In this document: positions 35,790 to 47,149 of the stretch, piece after piece
Numbering within the stretch: position 1 is the stretch's first letter
How the letters are laid out: each line of letters opens with the position of its first letter
From: Termitomyces sp. T153
Lineage: Eukaryota > Basidiomycota > Agaricomycetes > Agaricales > Lyophyllaceae
Assembly: GCA_018296165.2 (NCBI GenBank)
Contig: JACKQL020000082.1
Coordinates: 124,001-188,000 of the forward strand
Direction of reading: 5' to 3'
Length of the DNA stretch: 64,000 nt
The notes under the pieces: model-generated
The model's input: the letters and a program-made list of their open reading frames with translations, nothing else
Database searches by the model: none
Told to the model about the DNA's origin: nothing
Position numbers and translations under genes: made by a program

Positions 35790-36930
35790 GCATGATTTGA
35801 GCCAGAACAAGCCAGCAGAGGTCCAATTGGGCCTCATCCTCCTAATTTTGAGCAATATCAAGTTTGTTCAGAACTTGAGATAGTGCAAGCTGCACCACAG
35901 GGTTCTCAAAGACATCAGCCCTGATGCCCTCTCATACTCTAACATCATGTAGGTGCTGGAGGAGGTAAGCAATTTGCTCATCCATAACTGTAGAGGGTGC
36001 AGGCTTTTTCACTTTGCCCTTGCTCTTCTCCTTTGTGGAGAAGCATTGCTCAACTGTTTTCCAGGCAGTCAACGAGGTCTCACCCTCCTTTGCCAATGTG
36101 GATGGCAGTGTTGCAGTTGCCTTCCCTTTCCCTTTATCTATGTGCTTGAAGACAGAGATGATGCATTTGATAGATGCACCATAATAGGCAGAGGTGGGTA
36201 TGACCATCACAGAGGGGCCAACAACTCCATCAGTGTCATAATCAATGCTGCTTTGTTATTATCCACCTCCATCACCTCTGCTTGTGGTGGTGCAGGGACA
36301 GAAATCCCTACTTGCAATGAGCAAGTGGCAGGTTATCATTGACCTGCCAAGCCTGTTACTCAGCCAGGTCCAGCCACTAGCACTGGGACCACAGAAAACT
36401 GTGGCACTATGTATTGTTGGAACTTCTGTGACCATACAAACTGTGGGGCCACAGGATAACCAAAATTCATTGGTGAAGAAGCCCTAGGCCCCCCACATCC
36501 TCCTTCTGCTCTGCCATGCTGTGGGGGCACATAGCATCCCTGCATTAGTGACTGCTGCATCACCATAGCATAGCCTGGCAAAGCCACATCTCCTGGCACT
36601 AGTCTAGTCCTGCTCCCATGGGCCTCATGTCCTATAGGGCTGCTCTCCCCATTGTTGGGGGTGCTATGTCCCCTAGCACCAAGCCTGTGCCTAACATCTC
36701 AAACTCTGGGAGTGCTCTACCCTCCAGCACTCCTCCCCCTCTTGAGCTCTTACAAGAGCTCACCAAATACTCTGGCAGACCTGCATCTGCCCTCTCCAGG
36801 ACATTTCTTTTCTTGCCCATTGAGCAAGGAGTCTTCTTGTACTGTATTGGCATGTTGCACCAATGTGGTAGTAGAAGACAAAGAATAGTTGACTTTGCAG
36901 CCAGCCAAAAACCTGGCTGACATAACATTT
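35790..36930 (-). pseudogene. ORF3 remnant of inverted chromovirus
   Basis: Matches the start of ORF3 in the forward element: SSRGGG, GLVLGDIAPPT, NFGYPVAPQFVWSQKFQQY, KGKATATLPSTLA, LTAWKTVEQCFSTKEKSKG and QIAYLLQHLHD. Homology continues at the DNA level to about 35,800, then stops. The shared Trp, Gln and charged positions show that both copies once encoded the same protein. Confidence 0.75.
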
Positions 36931-37021
36931 GATGGCTGCCAGCTCAGCAGCCTCCTCCAGCTTTTGAGCTGAGTGAACTTGACTTCATCCTTCTAGCTAG
37001 CTGTGCAGGACACCAGATGCC

Positions 37022-39450
37022 TTACAGCTCTGGATACCTATCAAGGGCCTTGGAGTCTTTGCAGGTTGCAAGGGACTCCCAAGTTGTGTCTCCTAGACTC
37101 CAATGATCCTCAAACTTGTGGTTTGTTCCTTTCCACTGATGACCTATCAGGTCATCAACAAACCACTCCTGCTCATCCAGCACACTAAAGACATATGGCT
37201 CTGGTGTTGCCTGATTAGGGAATAGCACATTGTTGCTGGCCTTATATAGTTGCAGCAGCAACATATGGAACTTAGGATATATCCTTTGTTTCTGCAGTGT
37301 CATTGGTAACTCCAACACATAATTGGAGGTCTCATGATAGGCCTCCAAGATTTTGTATGGCCCAACCCACTTTTGGCAGGGCTTTCTAGCTCTACCTTTT
37401 GGGGGGTTGAGATTTCTAGTAGAAAGGTACACCAACACACCTTTATCCTGCTCTGGGTCCAGCCAACAACACAAATTAGAAATATGCATTTGGAAGATGT
37501 GTGCCTCAATTATTGTGTTGCATATGGCAACTAAGTTTTCAAGAGCTTGGCATGTGACACTTCAGGATATGTAGCATGTTTCCTGAGAATAAAGTATTAG
37601 AAATATGTTTTTCAATTTCTGACACCTTTTTCTAAAGAAACATGCAAAATTTTGTGTCAGAAAATTTCAGTAAATATATCAAATATTCTCTCAATGTTTC
37701 TTTTGTAGAATGATAAATTTTTCCATGTTTTATCTGAAGAAAAAATACTCAAAATATTTAAAATGTTCTTGATGATTTTCTTGAGAAACATGTGTCACAT
37801 TACTCAGTACTATGTATTAAGCATCTTGATGAGCAAATCAATGGTTGTGTGCTGAGCAATGTGACATGTGTTTCTATAGATTGTTTCTGTAGAATATTAT
37901 AATATCTTTTTATTGTGTGTTTCTCAAGAAGTATTGTAAGTAATGCTGACACATGTTTCTTGAGAAGAATACAGAGTGTTTCTCAAGATACAACACTAAG
38001 AACAGGACAAATGTTTTCTTGAGAAACACATACTGAAACATATTATGTGTTTCTCAAGAAAATCATCAAGAACATTTTAAATATTTTGATTATTTTTTCT
38101 TCAGATAAAACATGGAAAAATTTATCATTCTACAGAAGAAACATTGAGAGAATATTTTATATATTTACTAAAATTTTCTGACACAAAATTTTGCATGTTT
38201 CTTCAGAAAAAGGTGTCAGAAATTGAAAAACATATTTCTGACACCTTTTTCTCAGAAAACACACTACATTTCCTGAAGTGTGAGCTGCCTGATCCCTCTG
38301 GAAATCACAAAGTTCATCTGAATCTCTTTTATCATTGATGTCATGTACCCACTGTTTGATTCAAATGGTGCATACCTTATCATCTTAGATATACCTGTGT
38401 TAATTGCAAATTTTGTTAGGTCTATTCAACCTAGTCACTCCTTCTGATCTTGGCACACTACAGTGTGCAAGATCTGATCAATGTTCTTATTGGCATGCTT
38501 GGTCTGTCCATCCATTTGCAAGTGGAATGAAGTAGACATTAGAAACTATGCTCCTAACAACCTAAGTAGTTCATGCTGCCATTTCAATGTGAACTTGGAG
38601 TCTCTATCACTGATGATAGAGCTTGGGAGACCATGGAGTCTCACAATCTACCACAAATGAATCCATGATAGCTGCAATGCTGTCATGGCTGTGTGCACAG
38701 GTATCAAGTGTACCATGCTCATCATGCAACAGATAACTTACTCATGGGTCCTTATACTCCTTGGGCTCAGGGAATGGACCTATGAAGTCCATACATATTA
38801 AGTCCCATGGCTTCACTAGGAGGGCAGTTGATTTAGTTTCCCTGAAGAGAGCTGATTGCTCCCTTTTGTGTGCTGACACAGTTGACATGTAGTGCAGAAT
38901 GCTCATGCATCTGCAACCACAGTTGTCCACCAGTACCAATGGTGGATATATTCCATCATTCTCTGGGCCCCAAAGTGCCCAATCATGCTATGTGCTTGGT
39001 TGAGTAACTTGGTCACTACTTTCCATTCACAAGGTATACACAATTCCTCATAACTCATGGGGTTAGTGGTCTCAATGAGTTGTCCACCAGTTTAAGCCAA
39101 TTCATTATCTCAGCAAAGACCTTGACTTTGCTATATAGGACTTGGATCCAACAGAGAAACTCTTTGTCAGACCAATCCTGTGGTTGAGGCATGTTGGCCA
39201 TCCCAAGGATGGCCTCACCAAGTGTTATATCAACCTGAATTTCAGGGCTTGCTGAGTCCTGTTGAGCTCTTAATGTTGGTAAGAACCTGTGTTTCCACAT
39301 TATAAAGTTCATGATGATCCCACACCTGCTGGGTTTTGTGGCTTGGTCCATTGCAGAGTGCACAACTCTGATCCAGCTGAGCCTGCATTTCCTGCAGGGC
39401 ACATAGGGGGTAAGTCATCTGCCTCCGAGTTGATTTGTGCATCTGCATTT
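37022..39450 (-). pseudogene. Integrase and chromodomain of inverted chromovirus, split
   Basis: 37,022-37,557 carries the C-terminal part: KSGLGHTKSWR / KWVGPYKILEAYHE, YPKFHMLLLQLYKASNN and the chromodomain EWFVDDLIGHQWKGTNHKF. 38,281-39,450 carries the N-terminal and core parts (MDFIGPFPEPKEYKD near 38,755-38,790, EAILGMANMPQPQDWSDKE near 39,160-39,200). The two halves are separated exactly by the foldback element. Multiple stops. Confidence 0.8.
37558..38280. mobile_element. CACTA-like non-autonomous foldback element
   Basis: 723 bp with long inverted arms of about 200-230 bp each (37,558-37,790 against 38,050-38,280). Ends are cacttcagga and tcctgaagtg. It is flanked by tga at 37,555-37,557 and again at 38,281-38,283. 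The matching site in the forward chromovirus (about 31,083-31,097) is unoccupied and shows that only one tga copy is original. A CACT end with a 3-bp target duplication fits the CACTA/EnSpm superfamily. 'gtttctcaagaaa'-type subterminal repeats fill the interior. It encodes no transposase. Confidence 0.8.
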
Positions 39451-39499
39451 ACATAGTTGTAGATATGTTGCATGTCTCAAGGAGAGTCCCTTTTAAAGT

Positions 39500-39728
39500 A
39501 GCAGGATCAACATGCACTACCTTATTGAGCTCTCCTTTGACATACATCATGTCAAAATTCAATTTTGACATATAGTTCATACACTGTCATTGGTGGGGGA
39601 ACAGGTTCTGTTGAGTTTTGATAAGCTCAAGGGCTTTATGATCCATAATTACATGGATCTTATATCCTAGAGGCTTATTCTCCCATTTAAGGAGGGCTTC
39701 CAGAATAGCTAATTTTCCAGTTTGTGCA
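39500..39728 (-). pseudogene. RNase H remnant of inverted chromovirus
   Basis: Minus-strand sequence matches AILEALLKWEDKLL and VIMDHKALEFFKTQQN of the forward element's RNase H (here AILEALLKWENKPL and VIMDHKALELIKTQQN), plus the following YVKGELNKV segment. It ends at the nested LTR; the RT catalytic core is absent. Confidence 0.75.
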
Positions 39729-40297
39729 TGTCACAACCCACTCCCTGAACCCCCAAACCTTGTTCCCAACCCCCTTGCTTCTCCAGAGTTCCCCCCAATG
39801 CTCCCTCAAACTCCCCCAACCTTTGTTCACCCACAGCACCCACTCCAAGTAACTCCAATGCTTCTTTGGCAAACCCCAATAACTCCCTGGCTAACTCCAA
39901 TGTGTTCCTCCCAGCCTTTGACACTTCCCCTGCCTCCTCTGAGCCCCTGGAACTCTCCCCCACCATTTCTGATGCTGGTGTATATCACTGGTTTGCCACC
40001 CAGACTTACCCAACCAACTTCATAGTATCACAACAACTCCAAGGTGGCCCATGTCCCCCTCTGATCCCATCAGTATATTGCCATGGCCCACCCTCTGATC
40101 ACAACCAACACCCATTGCCTCCACACAGTGCCAGCAAGCCCTGCTGCCAGACCCACTACTCCTGGAGCTGTCCTATAGTTAGTATTTAAGTTGTAGAGTA
40201 GCACCCCATACTCTAGTCTTGATATTGCTTAATGTTACCTATGTTCTGATTGTTGGTAGCTTGGAAAAGAGGCTGGGGGTTCTGGGAGCAGGTCATG
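39729..40297 (+). mobile_element. Nested family-2 LTR material
   Basis: From 39,729 (tgtcacaaccc) to about 40,237 the plus strand matches the first half of the 1,038-bp LTR at 3,083, including 'ggcccatgtcccc' and 'ctctagtcttgatattgc'. A second, inverted fragment reads in from 40,297 on the minus strand (tgtcatgacctgctccc). The two facing LTR heads suggest two insertions or an inversion. No target duplication was found (gtgca on the left, attag on the right). Confidence 0.65.
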
Positions 40298-40690
40298 ACA
40301 ATTAGGCTTTTATGCAGCAGGAAGAGCTAAACAGGGGCCTGATAAACTGTAGAGTGAAATAACTAGTAAGTCCTCAGTCACTCTGCAAATAGTGAAAACA
40401 ACTGATATATTGATCTGTAGAGTGAAACAACCAGTAAGTCTACAGGAGTATGTAAATAACAATATTTTGTGAGTGGTGGCAATCCTGCTCACCCTCATTC
40501 ACTTCACAAATAGTTAAGATGACTGAGGGTGGCAGTTCTGCATATGTAAGTATATATACTGTGGAAATAAAGTTTCCACCAAGAATAGCAAATACTGTGG
40601 TGGAGAAAACACAAGGCTTGCAGTGGCAAGGCCTCAATTAGGAAACAATGACAGAAAAGCAAATTTATTAGACTTTTAGCCTTTTGATGT
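40298..40690. repeat. Unassigned insert with short direct repeats
   Basis: Takes the place of the RT region in the inverted chromovirus. It holds repeated blocks 'ctgtagagtgaaa' with 'aagtc' and 'caaatagt' with 'gactgag' variants at about 40,347-40,540. No coding potential recognised; it may be a small insertion of another element. Confidence 0.4.
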
Positions 40691-41400
40691 GTCTGGCACA
40701 TCTCCTCTAATAGTGTGGAATATCACTTTCTGTCAGTTTGGAAGGCCAAGCCTTCCCCTTATCTGCTCTAGGCCAAGGATATGGCTTGGTCTTGGCTAGC
40801 TTTAAAGGTGGCACTACCCTCGCATACTTGTCCCACAAGGCCCTTAAACAAATCTCTGATTCATCAGGAATGTTCAACTATGTAGGAAAATGTTCTGTCC
40901 TACACCTCATTTGCCTCCACAAGTATTTAAACTCACTAGGCTCAGATATTTTGTCCTCCATAGCTATTCTATATACTTTAGCAGCAGGAGTTGCTTGTCT
41001 TATGCTTACCTTGTCAGGCCTGCAATGCCCTGATTCCATTCTGGTGGCATACATGGTTTGTAGACCCATTTGAGGGTCTGCTTTGAGATAGGTCTGTCCC
41101 AAATCCTTTGTTCCATTGCTTTGAAAGGATGAGTCCAATCCTTCTTGCCCAACTGCTGTGCTAACTCCACTCTTGAAGGTAATTGTACAGTCAGTTTCAA
41201 CACCTTGGAGGGCTATACTATTCTATCCCCCTCCTGAAGAGTACTTTGATACTCTTCCTCCAGGACCTGCAGGGATAGTCCCACAACATCCATGCCTTGT
41301 GGCCATTGACATCAAGCCAAGTGATGAGACATTCCTTTCCTGTGCAGGCAGCACCAGCTAGTCCATGGCATCCTTTGCCACCATAATCCATACATTGCAC
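40691..41400 (-). pseudogene. Protease and linker of inverted chromovirus
   Basis: Encodes CTGKECLITWLDVNGHKAWMLWD, which matches the protease start of the forward element (KECLVTWVEVNGCRVWMLWD), but the active-site DSGSTT is lost at a junction. Then come IAMEDKISEPSEFKYLWRQ and LNIPDESEICLRALWDKYA, matching MAMEDEISKPSKFEYL and LNILDKSEIGLMVLHDKYA of the forward copy. Confidence 0.75.
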
Positions 41401-42345
41401 ATGCAAACCTTGTTGTGATAACTAACCCAGCTTCTATCAATGCCAGGTCAGTTGTGACCAAAGTTCCCAGTGTAGCCCATCTCTGATGGTCTACAGCAGC
41501 TTGTCTTGCCACATAGTCTCATAGAGTTTTGCCAGGCTATTGTAGTGCTTGGAGTATCCAGTAACAACCAGTGAAGGCATCACAGAGGATGCCTGAGATC
41601 CTAACAGCTTTTGCCATTGGAGGTAATCTGTTACCTCCTGTGCTAGGAGAAGCATGTAAAGTTCCATAAACTTCACTGGATTAGTTGGAATAATCCCTTA
41701 ACCTAGCAACCACTGGATTGCTATATGTTTAGTCACTTACACAGTGAACTGTTGCTGTGTTGAGGCCTTAGGAACCTCAACTTGACCCTGCCAGAACACC
41801 AACACCCTCCTATGGAGGATGTTGTTGAGGTTCACTTCACTGTCAGTATCTGAGGTCTCTCCAACATCCTCTGGAATTGTTTCAATGAACACTGATGGCC
41901 CTACTGCTCTCAGGCTTAGCACAGGCCTAGTTTGCAATTGTACAGAGCTGCATGCCTGTTCCTTATCAGTACTCCTCAGTAAGGTAACCATCAGACAGGA
42001 GTCATGATGATCTCCTGTGGCCACTGGAAAGGATCTCAGACCTTCCATTCACAATGCTGTGGGTGCATACAGGGGAATTTTCCCTTGGCTCACCATCACT
42101 GCTGCATTGTCTGGCTCTACCTTGGGTACAACTGAGTAGAGGGCCCTCAAGTGCCCTCAGCTGTAACACCTGTCTGACCACCTAGAGGTGGTTGAATGTA
42201 ATTAGCTGCACTCAGCCCTTCTGGCATTGCACTACTCTCTCTCCCTATGCTATAGTATGACATGGCAAGATCCAACATTTCATGTGGATCACTCTGTAGT
42301 GCTCTATTGAATTCTAGTTCAAACCTAGGCCTGAACACCTAACCT
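41401..42345 (-). pseudogene. Gag N-terminal part of inverted chromovirus
   Basis: Starts at MEG near 42,343 and carries FRPRFELEFNRALQSDPHEM, then FIETIPEDVGETSDTDSEV (FIKTIPEDVGDTSDTDGE in the forward copy). The central capsid and zinc-knuckle parts are missing, so the N-terminal part runs into protease sequence at about 41,380. Confidence 0.75.
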
Positions 42346-42487
42346 TCCATAGTTACAATGCTGCCAATTGAGGAAGGTGAACATTGAAATTTTAAAGTTC
42401 TGATCATAACTAGTGACAGTGAATTTCTTTTCTGGAAGTTTTGCTTCTGCTCTGCAAATGGGTCAATGCTCATTTGACTTATAAAAA

Positions 42488-42721
42488 TGTAATGTTTCTG
42501 TTATGGGTTGTGCAGCTTATGGTTCACACTCTGTAAGTCAACACCAGTCATTGATTTTGTTCTACAAAGTATGAAGTAAGGTGCTGCCTTATATAATTAC
42601 AGTAATTGTATTTATAGGAAGCATCATGTAATGCTACCATGTAATAATAATATAATAATAACAATAAGTAAAATATTGTAGTGCACAACTAAGGGTGGTG
42701 AGTAATGGGCACTCCATTACA
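42488..42721 (-). repeat. 5' LTR of inverted chromovirus
   Basis: 234 bp, tgtaatgg to aacattaca on the minus strand, with the same 'ataaggcagcaccttactt' and 'tgactggtgttgacttac' blocks as the forward LTRs. An AT-rich expansion (taataataatataataata) makes it longer. No CpG. Confidence 0.85.
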
Positions 42722-43154
42722 CCTTGTTCTGGACATTTTGTATATATTCCATCCCTCACTTTTCAAAATCAAAATCCATAATTTCCAGGGGCCACCAATC
42801 CCACCATTGTGTCTGATTGAACTATAGTACAAGTTGTTTAAGAAGATCCTTCTGCACAGTATTAGTGCAGTAACACTCAATACTACCTGTTATAGGTGCT
42901 CTTGGCATCTTTTGCTTTATCCAAGGTCAGCTAATGTTGTGGTGCAAGTTCACACTATTTTCAGATCTTTATATCTTTAAATTGACAGCAGGTGATTGAG
43001 GGAAGAATATCCTGTATAACATAGGGAGAATTGAGGCATGCAAGGGCTTTTAAACACTATACAGTTGCTCCCACAATGAAGTTGAGCACCAATGTAGTAA
43101 TGCATTAGCAATTTGGATTGAGATGCTGTGATGTCAGATTAATAGATCACTACC
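42722..43154. other. No gene recognised
   Basis: CpG-poor sequence between two inverted retrotransposons. Together with 49,832 onward it forms the original target into which the 43,160 element inserted. Confidence 0.4.
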
Positions 43155-43159
43155 AGTAG

Positions 43160-44239
43160 TATCAGGTTCTGCTCATCATAGTGGCTCAGCTTAACTGGGC
43201 ATGTCCTTACTAGGCAGATGCAACATTGTGCACTTATAACCTAGCATTCTAAAGATGTCTGGACTTCAGATACTTGCAAGGATATGCCAAGAGGAGTAAT
43301 CCAAGCAAGTCCAGGGTGGTCTGGGGAAGTCTGAGACAGGCACAATGAGGGTTCTGAGTTTGTGGTGTGTTAGGCACAAGTCTGGAAGTGAGTATTTAGT
43401 ATGTGGGGCAAGCAGAGGCTACACAAGTGATGGAAGCAGGGCTGGAGATTGATGGGGGATTGGTCAGTATTGATGGGTTCCAGAGCTGAGAATAGGGCAA
43501 GGTCTGGAGTTAATAATGAATGTACAAGTTGTAAATAGATGAGCAGAGATTGTAACAGAGTTAGAGTTGAAAGGAGTTCAGGCAATGAGAAAGGAAACTG
43601 AGGCAGGTAAGACAAGACAGAGTTGAGGCAAGACAAAGACAAGGACAAAATAGAATAAAGACAAGGCACAAGACTAGAGACAAAAATAGAGATGAAACTG
43701 GAAAACATAGCAAACACAGAATGTAACAAGAGAATACCAGCAATATCAAGACTACTGTAGCAGATATTGCTCTATGACTTATATACTAACTATGGCAACT
43801 CATCTGAGGACTGCAGGTCTGATGGCAGGGCTTGTCAGAAGTGTGTGGGGTCAACAGGTGTTAGTTCTGATCAGTGAGCAGGCTGCAGTGATATACTGAT
43901 GGAAACTGAGAGAGCTGATAGGAGTGAGGACTACACTATGGTCAATAGAATGTTCTGGAGTGGTTGGGCAGGCCATGGTGACACATTGGCAGGGATCCAT
44001 AGTGCATGCTGGAGTTCCTTGGAAGTGTTGGAGATAGCCAAAGGCTTAGAAGGGAATGGGGACATGATGGGGTTTGCCAGGGGGTCATTGGGTTGGCTGG
44101 GGAAGCATCAGAGTTAGCCAGGGCAGGCATCAAGAGTAAAGAGAGGTTGAGGGGGTGTGTCAAGGGAGTGTTGGTGAGGACTCCAGAGGAGTGGGGTTGC
44201 TTGGGAGGAGGTCCAGAAGCTTGGGAGTGGGTCATGACA
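43160..44239 (-). repeat. 3' LTR of family-2 element
   Basis: 1,080 bp; on the plus strand it runs from tatcaggttc to gggtcatgaca. It keeps the full pyrimidine-rich (minus strand) middle that is missing from its partner at 49,404. Confidence 0.88.
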
Positions 44240-44632
44240 TCACTCCCCCTTCAGTGTTGAGACTCTTGAGACATGGGTGTGAGTCAGGGATGGGCAAGGG
44301 GTGTAGGAATCAAAGCCAGAGCAATATTGATCAATCCACAGCAAGTAGTGGCAGTGTGGTGAACAAAGTTGAAGCATAGCCACCATTTGTCAGGGAGCTC
44401 TTCCCAATCAATTAAAAAGGGTCAGACATACCCTGGTGCCCAACTTCCATCCCATGTCTTCCTCTGCTTTATTATCAGCATTCTTGTTGTCTTCCACTCC
44501 TCTTTCCTCAGATGAAAACTGTGTTGATGTGTGAGTGGAGTACAAGAGCTGCCAGAAGGAGTTTGATTGTCACCAGGACCAAAGATGAGTAGATTTGCTA
44601 TATTGTAGTTGTAGATTTTTTTTTGTGACACA
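44240..44632. other. Spacer between post-pol region and 3' LTR
   Basis: Non-coding part of the family-2 element. 'ctcttgagacatggg' and a 'tttttttttgtgacac' run are the only visible features; a clear polypurine tract next to the LTR (aggggga on the minus-strand sense) is weak. Confidence 0.35.
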
Positions 44633-45391
44633 TTACTGATTCAAACTTGGTAGAGTTGTCTGTGGCAGTGGCAGGCCTGTCCAGAGCTTCTTTTTAGAGC
44701 AGGGCTCCAGAGCAGTTGCTGCCAGTGTATACTTTAAGACTGAGTTTTGGGCCAGGAATAGTACAGTTTGTTCTAGAGGCCCTACATGTTGCACAGGCAG
44801 TGCAGCAAGTGTGGGGTCCTCTGACCCTTGAATGGTGCCAGGCAGAAGCTCCAGTGAGTAATGAGTAATACATTCTTGAGCTCTGGCTGATTTATTCATG
44901 TAGTATAGTCTCTGCACCTGGCATAAGGAGCAGTGTGAGTTTGAAGTGCTAGTGCAGGGGTCTTGATAGGACATGTCAGTGTGTCTCCTATGCTGAATGA
45001 GGCACAAGAAGTGCTCTATCTTGTTGAGTTGGCATGCAGTCTGCATTGCCATAGAACAATGCTGGAACCAGGATTGGGTGGCAGCACAACTGGGTGAGGG
45101 GTAGAGAGGTAGGGTATTGGGCTGGGGGTCTGTACTAAAGAGTGTGGAGGGTGTAGGGCAACTGATAGGAAAAGTTGGACCCCCACAGAGTGGGCAGAGA
45201 GAGGGGGCCTCAGTGGTGTGTGACAAGGGTAAGTGACAGGCCTCCCTGTTGCCAGAGGTGGGGCCCAGCAAGAGGCCCCAGAGCAGACAGCCAATGGCAG
45301 GTCCCTTGGGGTTGCATGTGTACTTCCCTGGGATAGGAACCCTGATGGGGGAATCTGAGGAGATCTCCAGGCTATCCTTCTCAATTTTCAA
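44633..45391 (-). CDS. Long open frame after integrase in family-2 element
   Basis: About 252 codons without a stop, downstream of integrase on the minus strand, in an element whose pol is otherwise broken. There is no ATG at its head; the frame opens after a TGA. Cys/His pairs are frequent (LCPLCGG, HCSLCQVQRL, HCSMAMQTACQL). No family recognised. It may be a post-pol ORF like that of the other chromovirus, or an open frame left by chance in CpG-poor, C-rich sequence. Confidence 0.3.
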   Translation of the reverse strand: MKIEKDSLEISSDSPIRVPIPGKYTCNPKGPAIGCLLWGLLLGPTSGNREACHLPLSHTTEAPSLCPLCGGPTFPISCPTPSTLFSTDPQPNTLPLYPSPSCAATQSWFQHCSMAMQTACQLNKIEHFLCLIQHRRHTDMSYQDPCTSTSNSHCSLCQVQRLYYMNKSARAQECITHYSLELLPGTIQGSEDPTLAALPVQHVGPLEQTVLFLAQNSVLKYTLAATALEPCSKKKLWTGLPLPQTTLPSLNQ

Positions 45392-46440
45392 GACTCTCTT
45401 GTAGCATCAGGTAGAGGGGCCAACAAGAATGTTGAAGACATGTAAGGAGGAGCTCCAGGGAGTGGGGGAGGATTGAGATGTGATGTGGAGGGACTGAGAT
45501 GCTGCACAAAGAGATAGGAATGTGGCATGGCAAGACCAGGATGTTGCTGCACAGACAGCTGCTGAGCATTTGCTGGAGATTCAAGAGTTGCAGGGGTGTC
45601 TAGAGCAGTTGGAGGTGCAGGTGGAGCATGGGGCAGAAGAGCAGCCCAGAGCTCCCAAGGGTGGAGTCCCTCAGGCAGTAGTAGAGGCTGAAAGGAGGCA
45701 GGAAGAAATGGCTGGCCAACAACCTGGCCTCAAGGCAGAGGGGGTGATGCATAGGGATTTCTTTACTTCTTCTTCCTCCCTCCATACTGACACACTTGAA
45801 CAGGTTGGGTCCAGAAGCACAAAATCCTGCTGAGTAGGGCATGAGGCATCAGCTGCCTTTGCATTGATTCAGGATGGGTTGGAGCAGATGCCTGGGAATC
45901 TCCCTCCAGAGTTAGAGTAGGGTGGGGCAGATGGGGTGGCTGTTGGCAGAGCATTGGCAGAGGAACATGGTGGGTCCCATAGCATGATAAGAAGTGGCCA
46001 CCAATATAAAAGAGCCCCTACCAGGCCATCTGGAGACTCTGGCCATGGTGGTGGCCCAGATGGAAGTGAATTCTGGTTGAGGTAGTGGAGAGGGGGATTC
46101 TGGAGGAGGGGGAGGAGTGAAGTGGCCTGGAGTTCATTTTCCTTGCCTGTCTTGGACTTCATTGCATAACATAGTGTACCTTGTAGCTTTGTAATCATGA
46201 GTTCATTGTATTTCAGTTTGGCTAATGTGAAATAACTAAGTTTCAAATTAAGTGAGAAGGATAAGAAGTGAAACATGCAGGGGGTTCCTAGTAGGAGTTG
46301 AATCTCTAATGAATCCAGAGAGGGGGCTTATGCCCACTACTGCCATCTGTATCAGCTAGTCCTGGGGGTCCCAGAGTTTGGTGGGTGTTGTCAGCAGAAG
46401 TCCCACAGCTTAGCAGGAGTGCCAGAGAGGTTTTTATGGG
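45392..46440. other. Family-2 element, region between integrase and 3' open frame
   Basis: Minus-strand open frames 45,869-46,276 and 45,600-45,842 overlap in different frames and show no conserved domain. Probably the decayed upstream part of a post-pol coding region. Confidence 0.35.
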
Positions 46441-46444
46441 GCTC

Positions 46445-47100
46445 TCAAGTATTTTTAATGAGCAATGTTTGGCTGAGGTGTTGTCCTAAGGAGGGGTCTA
46501 GAGCATGCTTTTTGAGGGGTTGGATATAGACAGCTAGGTGGAGGCCCTTCAGGCCCAGAGATAGGTTGAGCTTGTAGGCATAAGTCAAGATCTTCCAGAG
46601 AATACTGGAGGGGCCAAATTGTTTGTGGTTGAGCTTAATGGGGGGTCTCTGCATCTTGAGGTTGCACTTGTCAAGCCAGACAAGGGTGCTGGGAGTCTGA
46701 CTGGGGGTGGGTTGGGGGTACTTGGGGTAGGTTTACATCAGACATTAGCATGCTTTGAGTATGCTTGGCTGGCAGTGTCAATTTCATCCTAGAGAAACTT
46801 GTGTAGCCTAGAGGTTCCTGCTGGCTTTGTGGGTGACTTGGGCAGGGATATTCTTGAGGGACAGAGTGAGCTAAGGGTTGAAGCCCTTGTTGGTGTGGAA
46901 AGGGGGAGCTCTGGTGGTGGAGTGGGGGGTGTTGTTGTAACTAAACTTGGTGGAGGGTAGTTCTGCATGCCAGTTGTTCTGTAAGTTGTTAATGTAGGGG
47001 CAGAGATACTCTTCCCGGGTCTGGTTTACTTGTTCTTGTTTGTTTGTTGATCTCTCAGTGGTAGGTGATCAATGGGTTGATCTTCTCTTTGAGGACCTTA
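46445..47100 (-). pseudogene. Family-2 integrase C-terminal region
   Basis: Minus-strand blocks are VNQTREEYL, LQNNWHAELPS, SYNNTPHSTT and PPFPHQQG, then the SH3-like RPPIKLNHKQFGPSSILWKI and YKLNLSLGLKGLHLAV. These match the end of Ty3/Gypsy integrases (RVNQTLEQYL, AEFAYNN, KLxxKxxGPFxI). Stops and frame changes are frequent. Confidence 0.75.
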
Positions 47101-47149
47101 CAAAGTGACTGCCAGAACAAAGAGGTTGACAGGGGATTTGTGGCTGGAA

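Larger units (their letters stand above)
35790..42721 (-). mobile_element. Inverted, truncated relative of the chromovirus
   Basis: Read on the minus strand: LTR (42,721-42,488), gag start, protease, linker, RNase H end, integrase, chromodomain and the first third of ORF3, ending about 200 bp from the 3' LTR of the forward element. The middle of gag, the RT core and the rest of ORF3 with its 3' LTR are missing. A foldback element (37,558-38,280) and family-2 LTR material (39,729-40,297) are inserted. About 200 bp (35,590-35,790) between the two elements match neither. Confidence 0.85.

Noticed and set aside
37558..38280. Long hairpin as a microRNA-like or small-RNA locus
   Set aside because: The inverted arms are fully explained by a transposon with terminal inverted ends, 3-bp target duplications and an empty site.
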